The notes below the pieces were generated by a model that saw only the letters and a list, made by a program, of their open reading frames with translations, was not told the origin of the DNA and searched no databases. A stretch of DNA of 64,000 bases, from the NCBI RefSeq assembly GCF_014268745.2, contig NZ_JABWRB020000001.1:1550001-1614000 (forward strand). The letters are read 5' to 3'. Shown here in pieces: positions 24,780-34,826 of the stretch (position 1 is its first letter; every line of letters begins with the position of its first letter). The stretch is from Pseudomonas zanjanensis. Its GTDB lineage: Bacteria; Pseudomonadota; Gammaproteobacteria; Pseudomonadales; Pseudomonadaceae. The translations under genes were made by a program, and so were the position numbers.

Positions 24780-25604
24780 TCATGAGCCGATCATCCATTT
24801 CGCCAGCCCATGCCGGCCACTCACGCCCAGCTTGGCGGCGGCACGCTTGAGGTAGGTTTCGATGGAACTGTTCTTGACCTGCAACTTTTCGGCGATCTCC
24901 GGCACGGTGCCTCCGGCCAGCAGGCCCAGGCAGACCTCTTTTTCCCGCACGGAAAGGGTGACGTCGCACGGACTCAATCGATCATTGAAGTCACGTTGCA
25001 GTTGGGTCTGTTCGGCGCTATCGAGCGGATGGCTCGCGGCGCTGCCAGGGGTTTTGAAGCATTGGCGATTGAGGTGCGCATGACGCTCGGCCAGCGGCAG
25101 CAGCGTTTCGGAAAGGTACTTCAGAAAGGACAGTTCCTGGAGGGAAAAGTCGCGCTGTACCTGAGGGCGTTGCAACGAGATCACACAGCGACGGTTGGCC
25201 TTGCGTGAAATCAGAATGCACTGGTGGGAGGTGCCGAGGCAGTCGTTGCCTCTTTCGTCCTTCATGCGTGCATTCAAATGGATCAGCAGGGCGTCATCCA
25301 CCTCCAGTACCCTTTTTACCAAGGGGTGATCATTGCGTTGTATCGCCGTGGTGGGGCAGGGGGATTGCATGTGCAGGTTTTTTTCCGCACCCGCATACCC
25401 CAACAGTTGTACATCGAGGACATTCGACTGGGTGTCGTCGGCTGTCCATTCACTCAATTCGAGCCGACTGACAGGCACCGTTGTTTCGATCATCTGGTGC
25501 ATGTTGGTCAAGAAGCTCTCGTGTCCGACACTTGAAATCAGCTTTCCTAGCTCTACGTAGAGGTGCGATTTTTCTGCACCCTCGATATACGCATGTCGAT
25601 TCAT
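24780..25604 (-). CDS. LuxR-type transcriptional regulator without autoinducer domain (SalA/SyrF/RfiA-like context)
   Basis: A 274-residue protein with a C-terminal GerE/LuxR helix-turn-helix (about 210-268: LSVREKEVCLGLLAGGTVPEIAEKL ... SSIETYLKRAAAKLGV, quoted in parts). The N-terminal ~190 residues match no receiver domain, and I see no acyl-homoserine-lactone-binding signature (the usual W-Y-D-P-W set). Regulators of this build (SalA, SyrF, RfiA) control syringomycin- and corpeptin-type lipopeptide genes. It starts after an AAGGA site. Its upstream region carries the same ~50-bp element as the glycosyltransferase operon at 36.4 kb, so it may regulate itself and that operon. It lies 84 bp before the efflux gene on the same strand. 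Confidence 0.85.
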   Translation of the reverse strand: MNRHAYIEGAEKSHLYVELGKLISSVGHESFLTNMHQMIETTVPVSRLELSEWTADDTQSNVLDVQLLGYAGAEKNLHMQSPCPTTAIQRNDHPLVKRVLEVDDALLIHLNARMKDERGNDCLGTSHQCILISRKANRRCVISLQRPQVQRDFSLQELSFLKYLSETLLPLAERHAHLNRQCFKTPGSAASHPLDSAEQTQLQRDFNDRLSPCDVTLSVREKEVCLGLLAGGTVPEIAEKLQVKNSSIETYLKRAAAKLGVSGRHGLAKWMIGS

Positions 25605-25740
25605 AATCCTTATTTCCTGCTTACTCGAAAAAGCTCCGCATCGCTGATTGTTGACGGAAAAAATCCGACCGCTTCCAAAATGCTGAAGCTTCTTCTGGAG
25701 TTGATACTTGGGGTCAATCGGTCTTGTGAACCTATCGACT

Positions 25741-25815
25741 TAAACGGTTTAGCCCGGTGGAGCTATTAAGCGTTTCCATGTAGGAAAAGTCTGTAAGGGA
25801 AAACAGGGACATTCC
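25741..25815 (-). promoter_or_regulatory. Conserved upstream element, copy 1 (upstream of luxR)
   Basis: Positions 25766-25815 match 36386-36435 at 42 of 50 bases with no gap, and weaker similarity runs on to 25741. On the transcribed (minus) strand it includes ATGTCCCTGTTTTCCCTTACA, close to a TGTCCC...-type dyad reminiscent of the syr-syp box bound by SalA/SyrF-type regulators, followed by TTCCTACATGGAAACGCTTA. It ends about 160 bp before the luxR ATG. A promoter or operator role is inferred from conservation and position. Confidence 0.65.
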
Positions 25816-26191
25816 GGGTCAGGCAGGGGTTGTCGGTTTTTGGATACCTCCGGGCAAAAACACGTTGGGTCAAAGGTTTTTTTCCCTGGCGACGAACGCC
25901 GCAGGGTTGGCTTTCAGCAAGGTGTCTGGAAAATATCCAACTAAATTAAAGGGTTGCGTTCGCAGTTCGGTTCTTGGATGCCCGCCCTCAATGTAGGACC
26001 TATCTGACAGTAGCATCCAGATTCTGGATTCCCAGTATGGTGAAGACTTCTCATTTATCGATTTTTATCCCGGTGCGTGTCGTTTTTTGTCTATGTAGGA
26101 GTCGCTTTCGGTCATTGACGCTTTAGCGCCGTCGGTAACAAGGCGGGGTTTGCGCCGTCCCGCCCAGGTTGCTCAGCGACCGTGTTGAAGG
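25816..26191. other. Non-coding, relatively AT-rich region between braC and luxR
   Basis: About 375 bp without a credible gene and less GC-rich than the surroundings. It lies after the monooxygenase stop and before the luxR control element, so it may hold the end of the upstream transcript and further regulatory sequence. No T-tailed hairpin or REP is seen. Confidence 0.5.
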
Positions 26192-27352
26192 TCATGGGCA
26201 GGGCTTGAACGAGAGGAGGTCGATGTTCTTTTTACGCAGGCTGCTCTGTGGCGACAGGCGCATATACCATTCTCGAGCCCAGCAGGCGAGCGTCGACTCG
26301 GCTTGTTCGATACCACTCATGAAGCGCGCGGCATTGACGATTCCGTTGGCCCGAGGGTGCCGATGGGCCTGGTAGTGCAGCAGTGCGGTGCGCAGGTCCG
26401 GCGTTCGCGCCAGTCGATCGGCCAGCACCACGGCATCCTCGATCGCCTGTGCGGCACCTTGGCCCAGGCTGGGCAACATGGGGTGAGCCGCATCGCCCAA
26501 GAGCACCACGTGCCCATCGCAGAATTGCTCGACGGGATGGCGATCCCTGGCGTGCATTTTCAATAGCGCGCTCTCAGGGGTGGCCTCGATGGCCGCCACG
26601 ACTTCCGGCGCCCAGCCTGCGTAGGCCGCGAGCACTTCCTGCTTGCTGATGTTCAAGGCAGCGTCCGCCGCGTTTTCATGATTGCAGGTGCCCCACCAAT
26701 ACGCCTGGCCGTTGCCGACATCGCAGAGCCCGAAGCGCTTGCCGCGGCCCCAGTAATGCGCCACGTAACCTTCGGTCATGACCGGATGGCTGAAGGGCGC
26801 CACCGACAGCCAGGCGACATAGCCCGATGGGCGGGTCGGGGTTTCGCCGAGCATCTGTTGGCGAATCACCGAGTTCAGGCCATCGGCGCCAATCAACAGA
26901 TCCGCTTCCTGAAGGCTGCCGTCTTCAAACCGCACCGTGACGCCATCGGGGCGAGGTTCATACCCGGTGCAGCGCAACCCGGTGGTCAAGGTGTCGGGCG
27001 CGAGCTGCTGCGCCAATGCACGTAGCAACAGCGGGCGCTGGATATTCACGCTGGGATGCCCCAGCTGTTCGCCAATCTCGTGGATCGGCATGCGGGTGAT
27101 GGCTTCGCCCTGGTGTTTCTTGAAGAAGAAGTCACGGATCACCTGGCCGGCCTGTTCCACCGGGAGATGGGCGTCAATCGAGTGCAACGCCGCCATGGCA
27201 TTGGCCATGACGGACAAGCCGGTGCCCCCTGTGCGCAGTGTCTGCGCCGCTTCGAAGACCTTGACCTGCCAGCCCGCTCGTTGCAGTGCGATGGCGGCGG
27301 TCAACCCGCCGATACCGGCACCGGCGACGATGGCTTTTCTGGGTGCTGTCAT
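26192..27352 (-). CDS. braC: FAD-dependent monooxygenase, brabantamide-type (BraC-like)
   Basis: A 386-residue class A flavin monooxygenase. It has a Rossmann GxGxxG (GAGIGGLTAAIALQRAGW, residues 11-28), the DG motif region (LIGADGLNS, about 160) and the GD motif (LLGDAAHPMLPSLGQGAAQAIEDA, quoted for its key residues GD at about 294). In brabantamide, legonmycin and pyrrolizixenamide pathways such an enzyme oxidises the bicyclic pyrrolizidine released by a Ser-Pro (or Thr-Pro) NRPS. In the brabantamide case this is a Baeyer-Villiger-like oxygen insertion giving the cyclic carbamate. It starts 86 bp after the Ser-Pro NRPS with an AGGTGA site and is the last gene of that operon. Gene name is by context and memory; other flavin hydroxylases look similar by sequence alone. 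Confidence 0.82.
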   Translation of the reverse strand: MTAPRKAIVAGAGIGGLTAAIALQRAGWQVKVFEAAQTLRTGGTGLSVMANAMAALHSIDAHLPVEQAGQVIRDFFFKKHQGEAITRMPIHEIGEQLGHPSVNIQRPLLLRALAQQLAPDTLTTGLRCTGYEPRPDGVTVRFEDGSLQEADLLIGADGLNSVIRQQMLGETPTRPSGYVAWLSVAPFSHPVMTEGYVAHYWGRGKRFGLCDVGNGQAYWWGTCNHENAADAALNISKQEVLAAYAGWAPEVVAAIEATPESALLKMHARDRHPVEQFCDGHVVLLGDAAHPMLPSLGQGAAQAIEDAVVLADRLARTPDLRTALLHYQAHRHPRANGIVNAARFMSGIEQAESTLACWAREWYMRLSPQSSLRKKNIDLLSFKPCP

Positions 27353-27438
27353 GTTGTTTCACCTGTATCGAGCCCGGGACGACCGGGCGATGGAGTCATG
27401 CGGGGCCGTCAATCCGGCCCCGTGATCGTCGGTCATGG

Positions 27439-30400
27439 TCAAGCCAATGCGCCCATGGATTCGGCGTTCCTGGCCCGGGCCAGGTCCATCCGCGACTGGA
27501 TGCATTGACCCACTCGCAAGATGTGCGGCTCGCGCATCATGGTCAGATGGTCGCCCTCGACGGCGACTCGCTGCACGTGCGGCGCAATCGAACGCCAGCC
27601 GCGGTACGGGTCGCGGAAGGCTGTGCCCACCAATTCGTGGGGGGCTTGCAGCACATCGGGCAGTTCGACATCCGCCGCGAACAGGGTGATAGGCAAATCC
27701 AGTGGCGGGAAGCGATAGTCCAGCAGCCCTTGCCAGTTGGCATGGAACACGCGGAACAGTTGATCGAGCGTCGCCAGGGTGATGCTCGTGTCGAAAATAC
27801 CCTGGTCGATGCCGTGCTGCCGGATCGCCGTGAAGGCCTGAGGGTCGTCCAGGGCGGCGAAGTCCAGCGCGTGGTAGGCGTATTCCTTCTGGCCGTCGCC
27901 GCTGAGCAGTTCCCACATGAACCAGTTCATGAACTCGCTGCGTTCTATCTGCACCTCGCCCTGACTGACGCGCACGATGGTGTCCAGCAAGAACACGTTA
28001 TGCAGGCGCCGTCCGCGTCGCTGCAACTCGCTCGCCAGTTCATACGCCACGACGCCGCCATAGGACCAGCCGCCAATGTTCAGGGGGCCTTGCGGCGCGA
28101 CCTGCTCGATGGCGTCCGCGTAGTACACCGCCTGGGCCTGCACCGATTGCAAGGGGTCACGGGCATCCCAGGTACCCGGCGCTTGCAGGGCATACAGGTG
28201 GACCTGGTCCTTGAGCACCCGCGCCAGTGCGGCATAGCACAGCACATGTCCGCCGATGGGGTGGACGAGGAACAACGTCGGACGGCGGGTGGCATTCTTG
28301 AAGTCCACCAGCGCGCCGGCGCCAGGATGTCCGGTTGCGGTCTGTTGCAACACCTGGGCGAATTCGGCGATGGTCGGCGCCTGGATGAAGTCGGACAGCG
28401 AAGGCTCGAGGCCTTGATGCCTGGCGAGCATGGCCACCAGTTGTACCGCCTTGAGCGAATTGCCGCCCAGCTCGAAGAAGTTGTCGTGGATGCTGATGCT
28501 GTCCAGGTCCAACGTTTCCTGCCAGTAGGCTTGCAGCAAATCCTCCATGGCATTGCGCGGGCCGATGAACGGACGCTGCAAGGTGGTCTGGACGTCGATC
28601 TTCTGCAAACGCTGCCGGTCGATCTTGCCCGTGGGCCCGAGGGGCAGCTTCGTGATCTTGACCAGTGTGTTCGGCACCATGTAGTCGGGCAGTGCCAGGC
28701 GCATTTCTGCCTTGAGCTGATCCAGGTCCGGCTCGCAGCCCGGCAGGGCCTGGACGAACCCCACCAGGTAACGGCTGCCATCGGTTGCCAGCTTGTCGAT
28801 GACCGCCACCTGCTCGATGTCGGCCCTGAACCGTGCCGAGCCGAGCATGGCCACTTCGATCTCGCCGAGCTCGACGCGGTAGCCTCGAATCTTGACCTGG
28901 GCGTCGCTGCGGCCCTGGTACACCAGATCACCGTCGGGCAGGTAGAAACCGATGTCGCCGGTTTCATACAAGCGTCGGGTCTGGCCTTCGAGCTGGCGAT
29001 AGATAAAGCGTTCGTCGGTCAGGTCGGGGCGATTCCAGTAGCCATTGGCAAGGCTGGCCCCTTCGATGAACAGATCGCCCACCACGCCGACCGGGCAGGG
29101 GTTGCCGGCCCCGTCGAGGACATGCATGCGCACGCCGTCGATGGGCGTGCCGATCGGCGGCATGCTCGGCCAGGTCGCGGCCGCGCCTTCAAGTCGCAAG
29201 CGCGTGACCACGTGGGCCTCGGTCGGGCCATAGTGGTTCTCGACATGGCAGTCGCCGAGGCGATCGATCAGGTCACGGATTTCGCCGGTGATTTTCAGCT
29301 GCTCGCCAGCCACATTGATCTGGCGTAGCGATGCCGGGTGGATACCGAGCTGCAGGGCGATCTCGGCCAGGCCCTGGAAGGCGACGTACGGCAGGAACAG
29401 GCGATTGACCTGTTGCGCGTCAATAAACCTCAGCAAGCGGATGAAGTCATAGCGCAGCCCTTCGTCAATCATCACCAGCTCATGCCCGCTGGACAGGGTC
29501 GAGAAAATTTCCTGGAACGAAACGTCGAACGAAATGGGCGCGTACTGCAGCGTCTTCAGCGTATCGACATCCCGTGGCTGCTGGCGGTTTTGCCAGAGAA
29601 TCATGTTGGTCAAGGCCCGGTGCGGCATGGCCACGCCTTTCGGGCGGCCGGTCGAGCCCGAGGTATAGAGCACGTAGGCGTTGTCTTCAGCCATGACGCC
29701 TGCGGCAATGGCGGCCACCCGTTGATGACTGCCGGCCAGGTTGTCGTCGAAGCCGGCGACCACGCTGTCCCAATGGCGCGTATCGGCCTGGCCTGCCAGG
29801 GACATCGCCAGGCTCGCGGAGGCATCGGCGAACAGCACCAGTCGCGGTTGCGAGTCTTCGAGAATCAGCTGGATGCGTTCGTCCGGATAGCTCAGGTCGA
29901 TCGGCACGTACGCGGCGCCGGCCTGCACGACACCGAGCAAGGCGACGATCAGGTCGGGCGAGCGCGGCATCATGATCGCGACCCGATCACCCTGGCCGAT
30001 ACCGTGCCGGTGCAGCCAGCCCGCCAGTTGGGCGCAAGCGTCCTGCAATTGACGATAGGACAGGCGGGCCTGGCCAAGGCTCACGGCAGTCTGCTCGCCA
30101 TGCCGGGCGAAACTGTCCAGCAAGAGGCTCGACAGGTTGTCGTGGGGCAAGGCCGTCGTGGCCCTGGGCGTGGTCCGTTCGATGGGCGGCAGCCAGGCTG
30201 CAATGGTTGGTTTGGCCTCAGGGATGGCGATCATCAGTTCCAGCGTGCGCAGCAGGTAATCGGCATAGGCTTCGACCTGGCTCGTGGCGACACGGGCGGT
30301 GCGGTAGTCCATCTTCAACATCAGCGAACCGTTGGCCGGATGGCGACCCAGGGTGGTCAGCAGGTCGTAGTTGCTCGCTTCCGTCGTTTCCCAATCGGTG

Positions 30401-33400
30401 AGGATCTCTTCGCCTTGGGCCAGCAGGTCCTTGAGCACATAGAAGTCGACGTAGTTGAACACCACGTTCAAGGCGACGTCGGTCTCGCGATGGATCAACG
30501 CGAACGGGTAGCGCCGGTGGGGGAATACCTGGCGTTCCTGGGCAATCGTTGCCCGGATCAACGCCAGCCAGCTCGGGCCCTGGCTGCTGAAACGTACCGG
30601 CAGGGTATTGAGGAACAGGCCCAGGACCGAGGCGGCATCTTCGAATTCCGGCCGGCCATGGCTGATCACGCCACACAGCACTTCCTTTTGATTGGACATG
30701 ATCGCCTGGGCGAAACCGTGGGCCGTCAGCAGGACCGCGCGCAAGGGCAGGTCGTGGGCCTGGCAGAACGCCTCGAGGCGGGCCAGGTCCGCGGCGGGCA
30801 ACTCACGGTAGGCCGAGCGGTGCGGCGTCGAGTCTGGCGCCACGGCATGAATCCAGCTGGTCATGGCGGCGGCGGGGGCCTCATGCAAGTATTCGCGCCA
30901 GAACCGGCGGTGGGTCTGCGTTGCCGTGGCCTCTTGCTCCAGGACCACGAAGTCTGCCGGCGTGGTGGTCAGGGCAGGCAGTGCGTCGGCGCCAGGCACC
31001 GCGGTGTAGAGCGTGATCAGGTCGCGCATCAAGGTGGCGACGCTCCAACCGTCGAGAATCGCATGGTGGAAGCTGAAGACCAGATCGATCTCGTCCCGCG
31101 CGACGAACACACAGAATTGATACAGCGGTGCCCGATGCCAGTCTTCGCGGCAGCGCTTGCGTTCCTCCACGTAGGCGGTAATGGCCTGGGCCCGGGCATC
31201 GGGACTCAGCGGGCGTACGTCGATGACCTGCACGGGAGGCTCGACCGTCGCGTGCACCCGGGCCATGGGCACCTCGGCGTGACCGATATCGAACGACATG
31301 CGCAAGGCCGGATGACGGCGGATCAAGGCGGCGCAGGCCCGTTCCCAGGCCGGCGCATCCCAAGGCAGGCGCAAGCGGTAGCGGAAGATGTCGTGATAGA
31401 TCGCCGAGTCCGGGTGCATCATCGAGTGATAAATCATCCCGACTTGCAACTGCGAAGCGGCAAACACGTCATCGAACACGCCTTCACTGGCCAGGCGGAT
31501 CGCTGCCGGGACCTGGGCGAAAGGCTTCACGTGGGTCAAGGGTTCGAGCCCGCTGGCTGATGTTTGCCCAGCCTGCAGGACCTCGGCCAACTGGGCGATG
31601 GTCGGGGACTGGTAAACCTGCGCCAGGGTCAACGCAATGCCTCGTTCACGGGCGTTGATTTGCAAGTGAATGACTTTCAGGGAGTCGCCACCGAGCATGA
31701 AGTAGTTGTCATGGATGCCCAGCGTCGAGCGCTTGAGGTTGTCCCGCCATAGCTCGGCGAGCAGTTGCTCCAAGGCGGTGCGTGGCGCTGTCGTATCGCA
31801 GCCCTGGGTGGCGGAAGGCTCGGGGAGGGCCTTGCGGTCCAGCTTGCCGTTGACACTCAGCGGGAACTGCTCGAGCGCCATCAGATGCCTGGGCACCATG
31901 TAGTCGGGGACCCGTTGGCGCAAGGTTTCCTGCAGCGCTTGCGGGGATGGCGAGCATCCAGGCTCGCTCACCCAATAGGCGTTGAGGTACGCATCACCGG
32001 TCTCCTGGCGGGCGATCACGACCACATCCTTGACCCCTTCGCACGCAAGCAGGTGGGCTTCGATCTCGCCCAGTTCGATGCGCAGGCCGCGAATTTTCAC
32101 CTGGAAATCGTTGCGTCCCAAGTATTCGAGGCTGCCATCGGGCAACCAACGCCCGAGGTCACCGGTCTTGTACAGCCGGGCCTGGGACTCGCTGCGGAAG
32201 GGGTCGTGGATGAACCGTTCGGCCGTCAGTTCGGGACGGTTCAGGTAGCCCCGGGCGACGCCGATGCCACCGATGTGCAACTCGCCGGCCACCCCCGGCG
32301 GCAGCTGTTGCAGGTTCCCATCAAGGACATGCATCTGGATATTCGCGATGGGGCGGCCGATCGGTACGATGCCGTCGTGCGCATCGTGCCGGCAATGCCA
32401 TGCGGTCACGTCGATGGCCGCTTCGGTGGGGCCATAGAGATTGTGCAACTGCACCCTCGGCAAATATTCGAAAAAGCGCTTCTGCAAGGCATGGGGCAAG
32501 GCCTCGCCGCTGCACAGGACTTTCTGGAGCGCGGATAGGCGCCGGGGCTCCACCTGATCGAGAAAAACCTGCAACATCGATGGGACAAAATGCAGCAGCG
32601 TGATGCCGGCGCTCGCCATGATGTCCATCAAGTAGCGCGGGTCCTTGTGCCCGTCGGGGGCGGCGACGATCAGTTGCGCACCGCTGAGCAATGGCAGGAA
32701 AAACTCCCAGACCGACACATCGAAACTGAACGGGGTCTTTTGCAGGATCCGGCTGTGTTCATCGACGCCATAGGCATCGCGGGCCCAGAGCAAGCGATTG
32801 ACCACCCCGTCATGCTGGTTCATCACGCCCTTGGGCAAACCGGTGGAGCCGGAGGTGTAGATGACATAGGCCAGGTGCCGAGGCGTCAGCCCGAGCGCGG
32901 CGGCGTCGGGGTTGTGCGTCGGTTGTCGGGACAGTGCTTCAGGCTCGGCATCCAGGCACAACACCGGCACCGTCACGGCGGGCAGGCTGGCCAATAAGCC
33001 TTGGCTGGTGATCAGCGCACAGGGCGCGCTGTCGCTGAGCATATGGCTCAAGCGGTCGGCAGGATAACCTGGGTCCAGCGGCACGTAGGCGGCACCCGCC
33101 TTGAGAATGCCCAACAGGCCGACCACCATCTCCAGGCTGCGCTCCATGCAGATGGCCACGCGATCGTCGCGGCCAACACCGGTTTCCAGCAGGGCATGGG
33201 CCAGGCGGTTGGCCTGGCGATTCAACGCGTCATAGGTCAGCGCCTGGTCCGCGAAGCGCACCGCGATCGCGTCGGGGCGAGCGGCGACCTGGGCTTCGAT
33301 CAATTGATGGAGCAGCACATCCTTGGGGTAGTCGATGCCGGTGCGATTCCATTCCTTGAGCAGTTGTCGCTCGGCGGGCGGCAGCGGGTCGAGGGCCATG

Positions 33401-34728
33401 ACCGACACGTCGAAATCAGCGGCCACGCCTTCCAGGATGTTCATGAAGCGGTGTTGCAGGGCTTCGATCTGCGGCGCGTCGAAATACGCCTCGTTGTAGA
33501 TGAAGTGCATCCACACATCGTCTTCCGGCGCGGACTCGCGCACGTGCATCGCCAGCGGGATCTGTTCGTAGCCATTGCTGAGCTTGACCGGTTGTGCCGG
33601 CGCGGGCCCGTACCAGGTGTCCTGGTCCTGTTCGTACGACACCACCACGTCGAACAACTGGCGCCTGCCCTGGTTCTGCAAGCCGAGTTCGCGGTTGAGC
33701 TCGCTCAGCGGAAAGCGCTGGTAGCGATAATCCTGCTTGAGCGTCAGGGCAATCTTGCCGACCAGGTCGCTGAAACTCAGGTCGGTGCCCAGGCTCAGGC
33801 GGACCGGGCTCATGCCGACGAACAAGCCCATCGTGGCCTTGTGGGCGGCATTGGCGCGGTTGAGGATGGGCAGGCCGATGACGATTTCATCCCGTTGCTC
33901 GGTGCGCGCAAAGTAGCTGTACAACACCCCCAGCATGACGTGGAAGACCGTCGCCTGGCCCGTGGCCTTGGCGTTTTCGCCGAGGCGGTTATAAAGCGCC
34001 CGCGGCAAGCGCCAGGCATGGTTCTGGCTGGGCGCCAGGCGCTGGCCGAACTGACCCGGCTGACGGGGCGCGAGCAGGGGGTCGGGCAACGTGCGGTATT
34101 TCTCCAGCCAGTATTGGCGCTGGCGCTGGAACGAAACCGAGTCTTTGCTGGCGACTTGCTGCTCGACATAGGCTTGATAGGTCGGTGCCGTCGTCGTGTT
34201 TTGCGCCTGGTCGTGCAGGGCGGTATAGGCCTGGCTGAGTGTTCGGCCAATCATGGCGAAGGACCAGCCATCGATGATCAAGTGGTGGCAATTGACGAAG
34301 CAGTAGTGGAGGCCTTCACGGACCTTGACCAGGTCCGCGCGCACCAGCAGCCCATCGTCAAAGGAAAACGGGGTCTGCAGCTTGGCCTGCAGCAAGGCCA
34401 ATGCGCTGGCCTCCGGGTTGGCATGGCCCGACACGTCGTGCAGCCCCAGCGGGACGTCTACCGGCCCAAGGAAGCGTTGGCGCGGCAGAGGGTGCTCGGC
34501 CGAGCCAGGCACGAGTTGGATCCGCAGGGCATCGTGGCCGTTGACGACCTGGTTGAAGGCCGTCTGCAACAGTGCGGCATCGACCTTCCCATTGATACGG
34601 GCATAACCGCCGATGTTGTACAGCGGGCTATCGGCGTGTAGCACCTGGTCCAGCCAGATGTCCAGTTGCGGAGTGGTGAGGGGATACAGTACGCGCTCTG
34701 CGTTCGACGCGGGCAGGGTCTGGGGCAT
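27439..34728 (-). CDS. braA: Dimodular NRPS Ser-Pro with thioesterase (brabantamide synthetase BraA-like)
   Basis: The 2429-residue protein is C-A-T-C-A-T-TE. C1 (about 15-440) has HHLIIDGW near 151 and, being first, is probably a lipo-initiating C domain. A1 (about 470-960) has specificity positions D-V-W-H-L-S-L-I-D, the serine code. T1 has LGGDSL near 1008. C2 has HHAILDGW near 1223. A2 (about 1535-2010) reads D-V-Q-F-N-A-H-V-V, one position from the known proline code. T2 has LGGNSL near 2089. TE has GGWSYGG near 2219. It should acylate Ser with a fatty acid, add Pro and release the product for cyclisation. With a RhlB-like glycosyltransferase upstream and an FAD monooxygenase downstream this is the brabantamide gene set. 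The start has a GGAG site. Confidence 0.92.
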   Translation of the reverse strand: MPQTLPASNAERVLYPLTTPQLDIWLDQVLHADSPLYNIGGYARINGKVDAALLQTAFNQVVNGHDALRIQLVPGSAEHPLPRQRFLGPVDVPLGLHDVSGHANPEASALALLQAKLQTPFSFDDGLLVRADLVKVREGLHYCFVNCHHLIIDGWSFAMIGRTLSQAYTALHDQAQNTTTAPTYQAYVEQQVASKDSVSFQRQRQYWLEKYRTLPDPLLAPRQPGQFGQRLAPSQNHAWRLPRALYNRLGENAKATGQATVFHVMLGVLYSYFARTEQRDEIVIGLPILNRANAAHKATMGLFVGMSPVRLSLGTDLSFSDLVGKIALTLKQDYRYQRFPLSELNRELGLQNQGRRQLFDVVVSYEQDQDTWYGPAPAQPVKLSNGYEQIPLAMHVRESAPEDDVWMHFIYNEAYFDAPQIEALQHRFMNILEGVAADFDVSVMALDPLPPAERQLLKEWNRTGIDYPKDVLLHQLIEAQVAARPDAIAVRFADQALTYDALNRQANRLAHALLETGVGRDDRVAICMERSLEMVVGLLGILKAGAAYVPLDPGYPADRLSHMLSDSAPCALITSQGLLASLPAVTVPVLCLDAEPEALSRQPTHNPDAAALGLTPRHLAYVIYTSGSTGLPKGVMNQHDGVVNRLLWARDAYGVDEHSRILQKTPFSFDVSVWEFFLPLLSGAQLIVAAPDGHKDPRYLMDIMASAGITLLHFVPSMLQVFLDQVEPRRLSALQKVLCSGEALPHALQKRFFEYLPRVQLHNLYGPTEAAIDVTAWHCRHDAHDGIVPIGRPIANIQMHVLDGNLQQLPPGVAGELHIGGIGVARGYLNRPELTAERFIHDPFRSESQARLYKTGDLGRWLPDGSLEYLGRNDFQVKIRGLRIELGEIEAHLLACEGVKDVVVIARQETGDAYLNAYWVSEPGCSPSPQALQETLRQRVPDYMVPRHLMALEQFPLSVNGKLDRKALPEPSATQGCDTTAPRTALEQLLAELWRDNLKRSTLGIHDNYFMLGGDSLKVIHLQINARERGIALTLAQVYQSPTIAQLAEVLQAGQTSASGLEPLTHVKPFAQVPAAIRLASEGVFDDVFAASQLQVGMIYHSMMHPDSAIYHDIFRYRLRLPWDAPAWERACAALIRRHPALRMSFDIGHAEVPMARVHATVEPPVQVIDVRPLSPDARAQAITAYVEERKRCREDWHRAPLYQFCVFVARDEIDLVFSFHHAILDGWSVATLMRDLITLYTAVPGADALPALTTTPADFVVLEQEATATQTHRRFWREYLHEAPAAAMTSWIHAVAPDSTPHRSAYRELPAADLARLEAFCQAHDLPLRAVLLTAHGFAQAIMSNQKEVLCGVISHGRPEFEDAASVLGLFLNTLPVRFSSQGPSWLALIRATIAQERQVFPHRRYPFALIHRETDVALNVVFNYVDFYVLKDLLAQGEEILTDWETTEASNYDLLTTLGRHPANGSLMLKMDYRTARVATSQVEAYADYLLRTLELMIAIPEAKPTIAAWLPPIERTTPRATTALPHDNLSSLLLDSFARHGEQTAVSLGQARLSYRQLQDACAQLAGWLHRHGIGQGDRVAIMMPRSPDLIVALLGVVQAGAAYVPIDLSYPDERIQLILEDSQPRLVLFADASASLAMSLAGQADTRHWDSVVAGFDDNLAGSHQRVAAIAAGVMAEDNAYVLYTSGSTGRPKGVAMPHRALTNMILWQNRQQPRDVDTLKTLQYAPISFDVSFQEIFSTLSSGHELVMIDEGLRYDFIRLLRFIDAQQVNRLFLPYVAFQGLAEIALQLGIHPASLRQINVAGEQLKITGEIRDLIDRLGDCHVENHYGPTEAHVVTRLRLEGAAATWPSMPPIGTPIDGVRMHVLDGAGNPCPVGVVGDLFIEGASLANGYWNRPDLTDERFIYRQLEGQTRRLYETGDIGFYLPDGDLVYQGRSDAQVKIRGYRVELGEIEVAMLGSARFRADIEQVAVIDKLATDGSRYLVGFVQALPGCEPDLDQLKAEMRLALPDYMVPNTLVKITKLPLGPTGKIDRQRLQKIDVQTTLQRPFIGPRNAMEDLLQAYWQETLDLDSISIHDNFFELGGNSLKAVQLVAMLARHQGLEPSLSDFIQAPTIAEFAQVLQQTATGHPGAGALVDFKNATRRPTLFLVHPIGGHVLCYAALARVLKDQVHLYALQAPGTWDARDPLQSVQAQAVYYADAIEQVAPQGPLNIGGWSYGGVVAYELASELQRRGRRLHNVFLLDTIVRVSQGEVQIERSEFMNWFMWELLSGDGQKEYAYHALDFAALDDPQAFTAIRQHGIDQGIFDTSITLATLDQLFRVFHANWQGLLDYRFPPLDLPITLFAADVELPDVLQAPHELVGTAFRDPYRGWRSIAPHVQRVAVEGDHLTMMREPHILRVGQCIQSRMDLARARNAESMGALA

Positions 34729-34826
34729 GGTGCTCTCCGTGGGCCGATCCGGTGGCCCGATGAAACGAATGAAAAAAAAGATGCCGTCAGGCCGTGATGC
34801 TGTTCACTCGAGAAAAGTGCTAGTCC

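Noticed and set aside
24780-25604. Quorum-sensing LuxR receptor
   Set aside because: The N-terminal half does not show the conserved acyl-homoserine-lactone pocket residues and no luxI-type gene is in the window.
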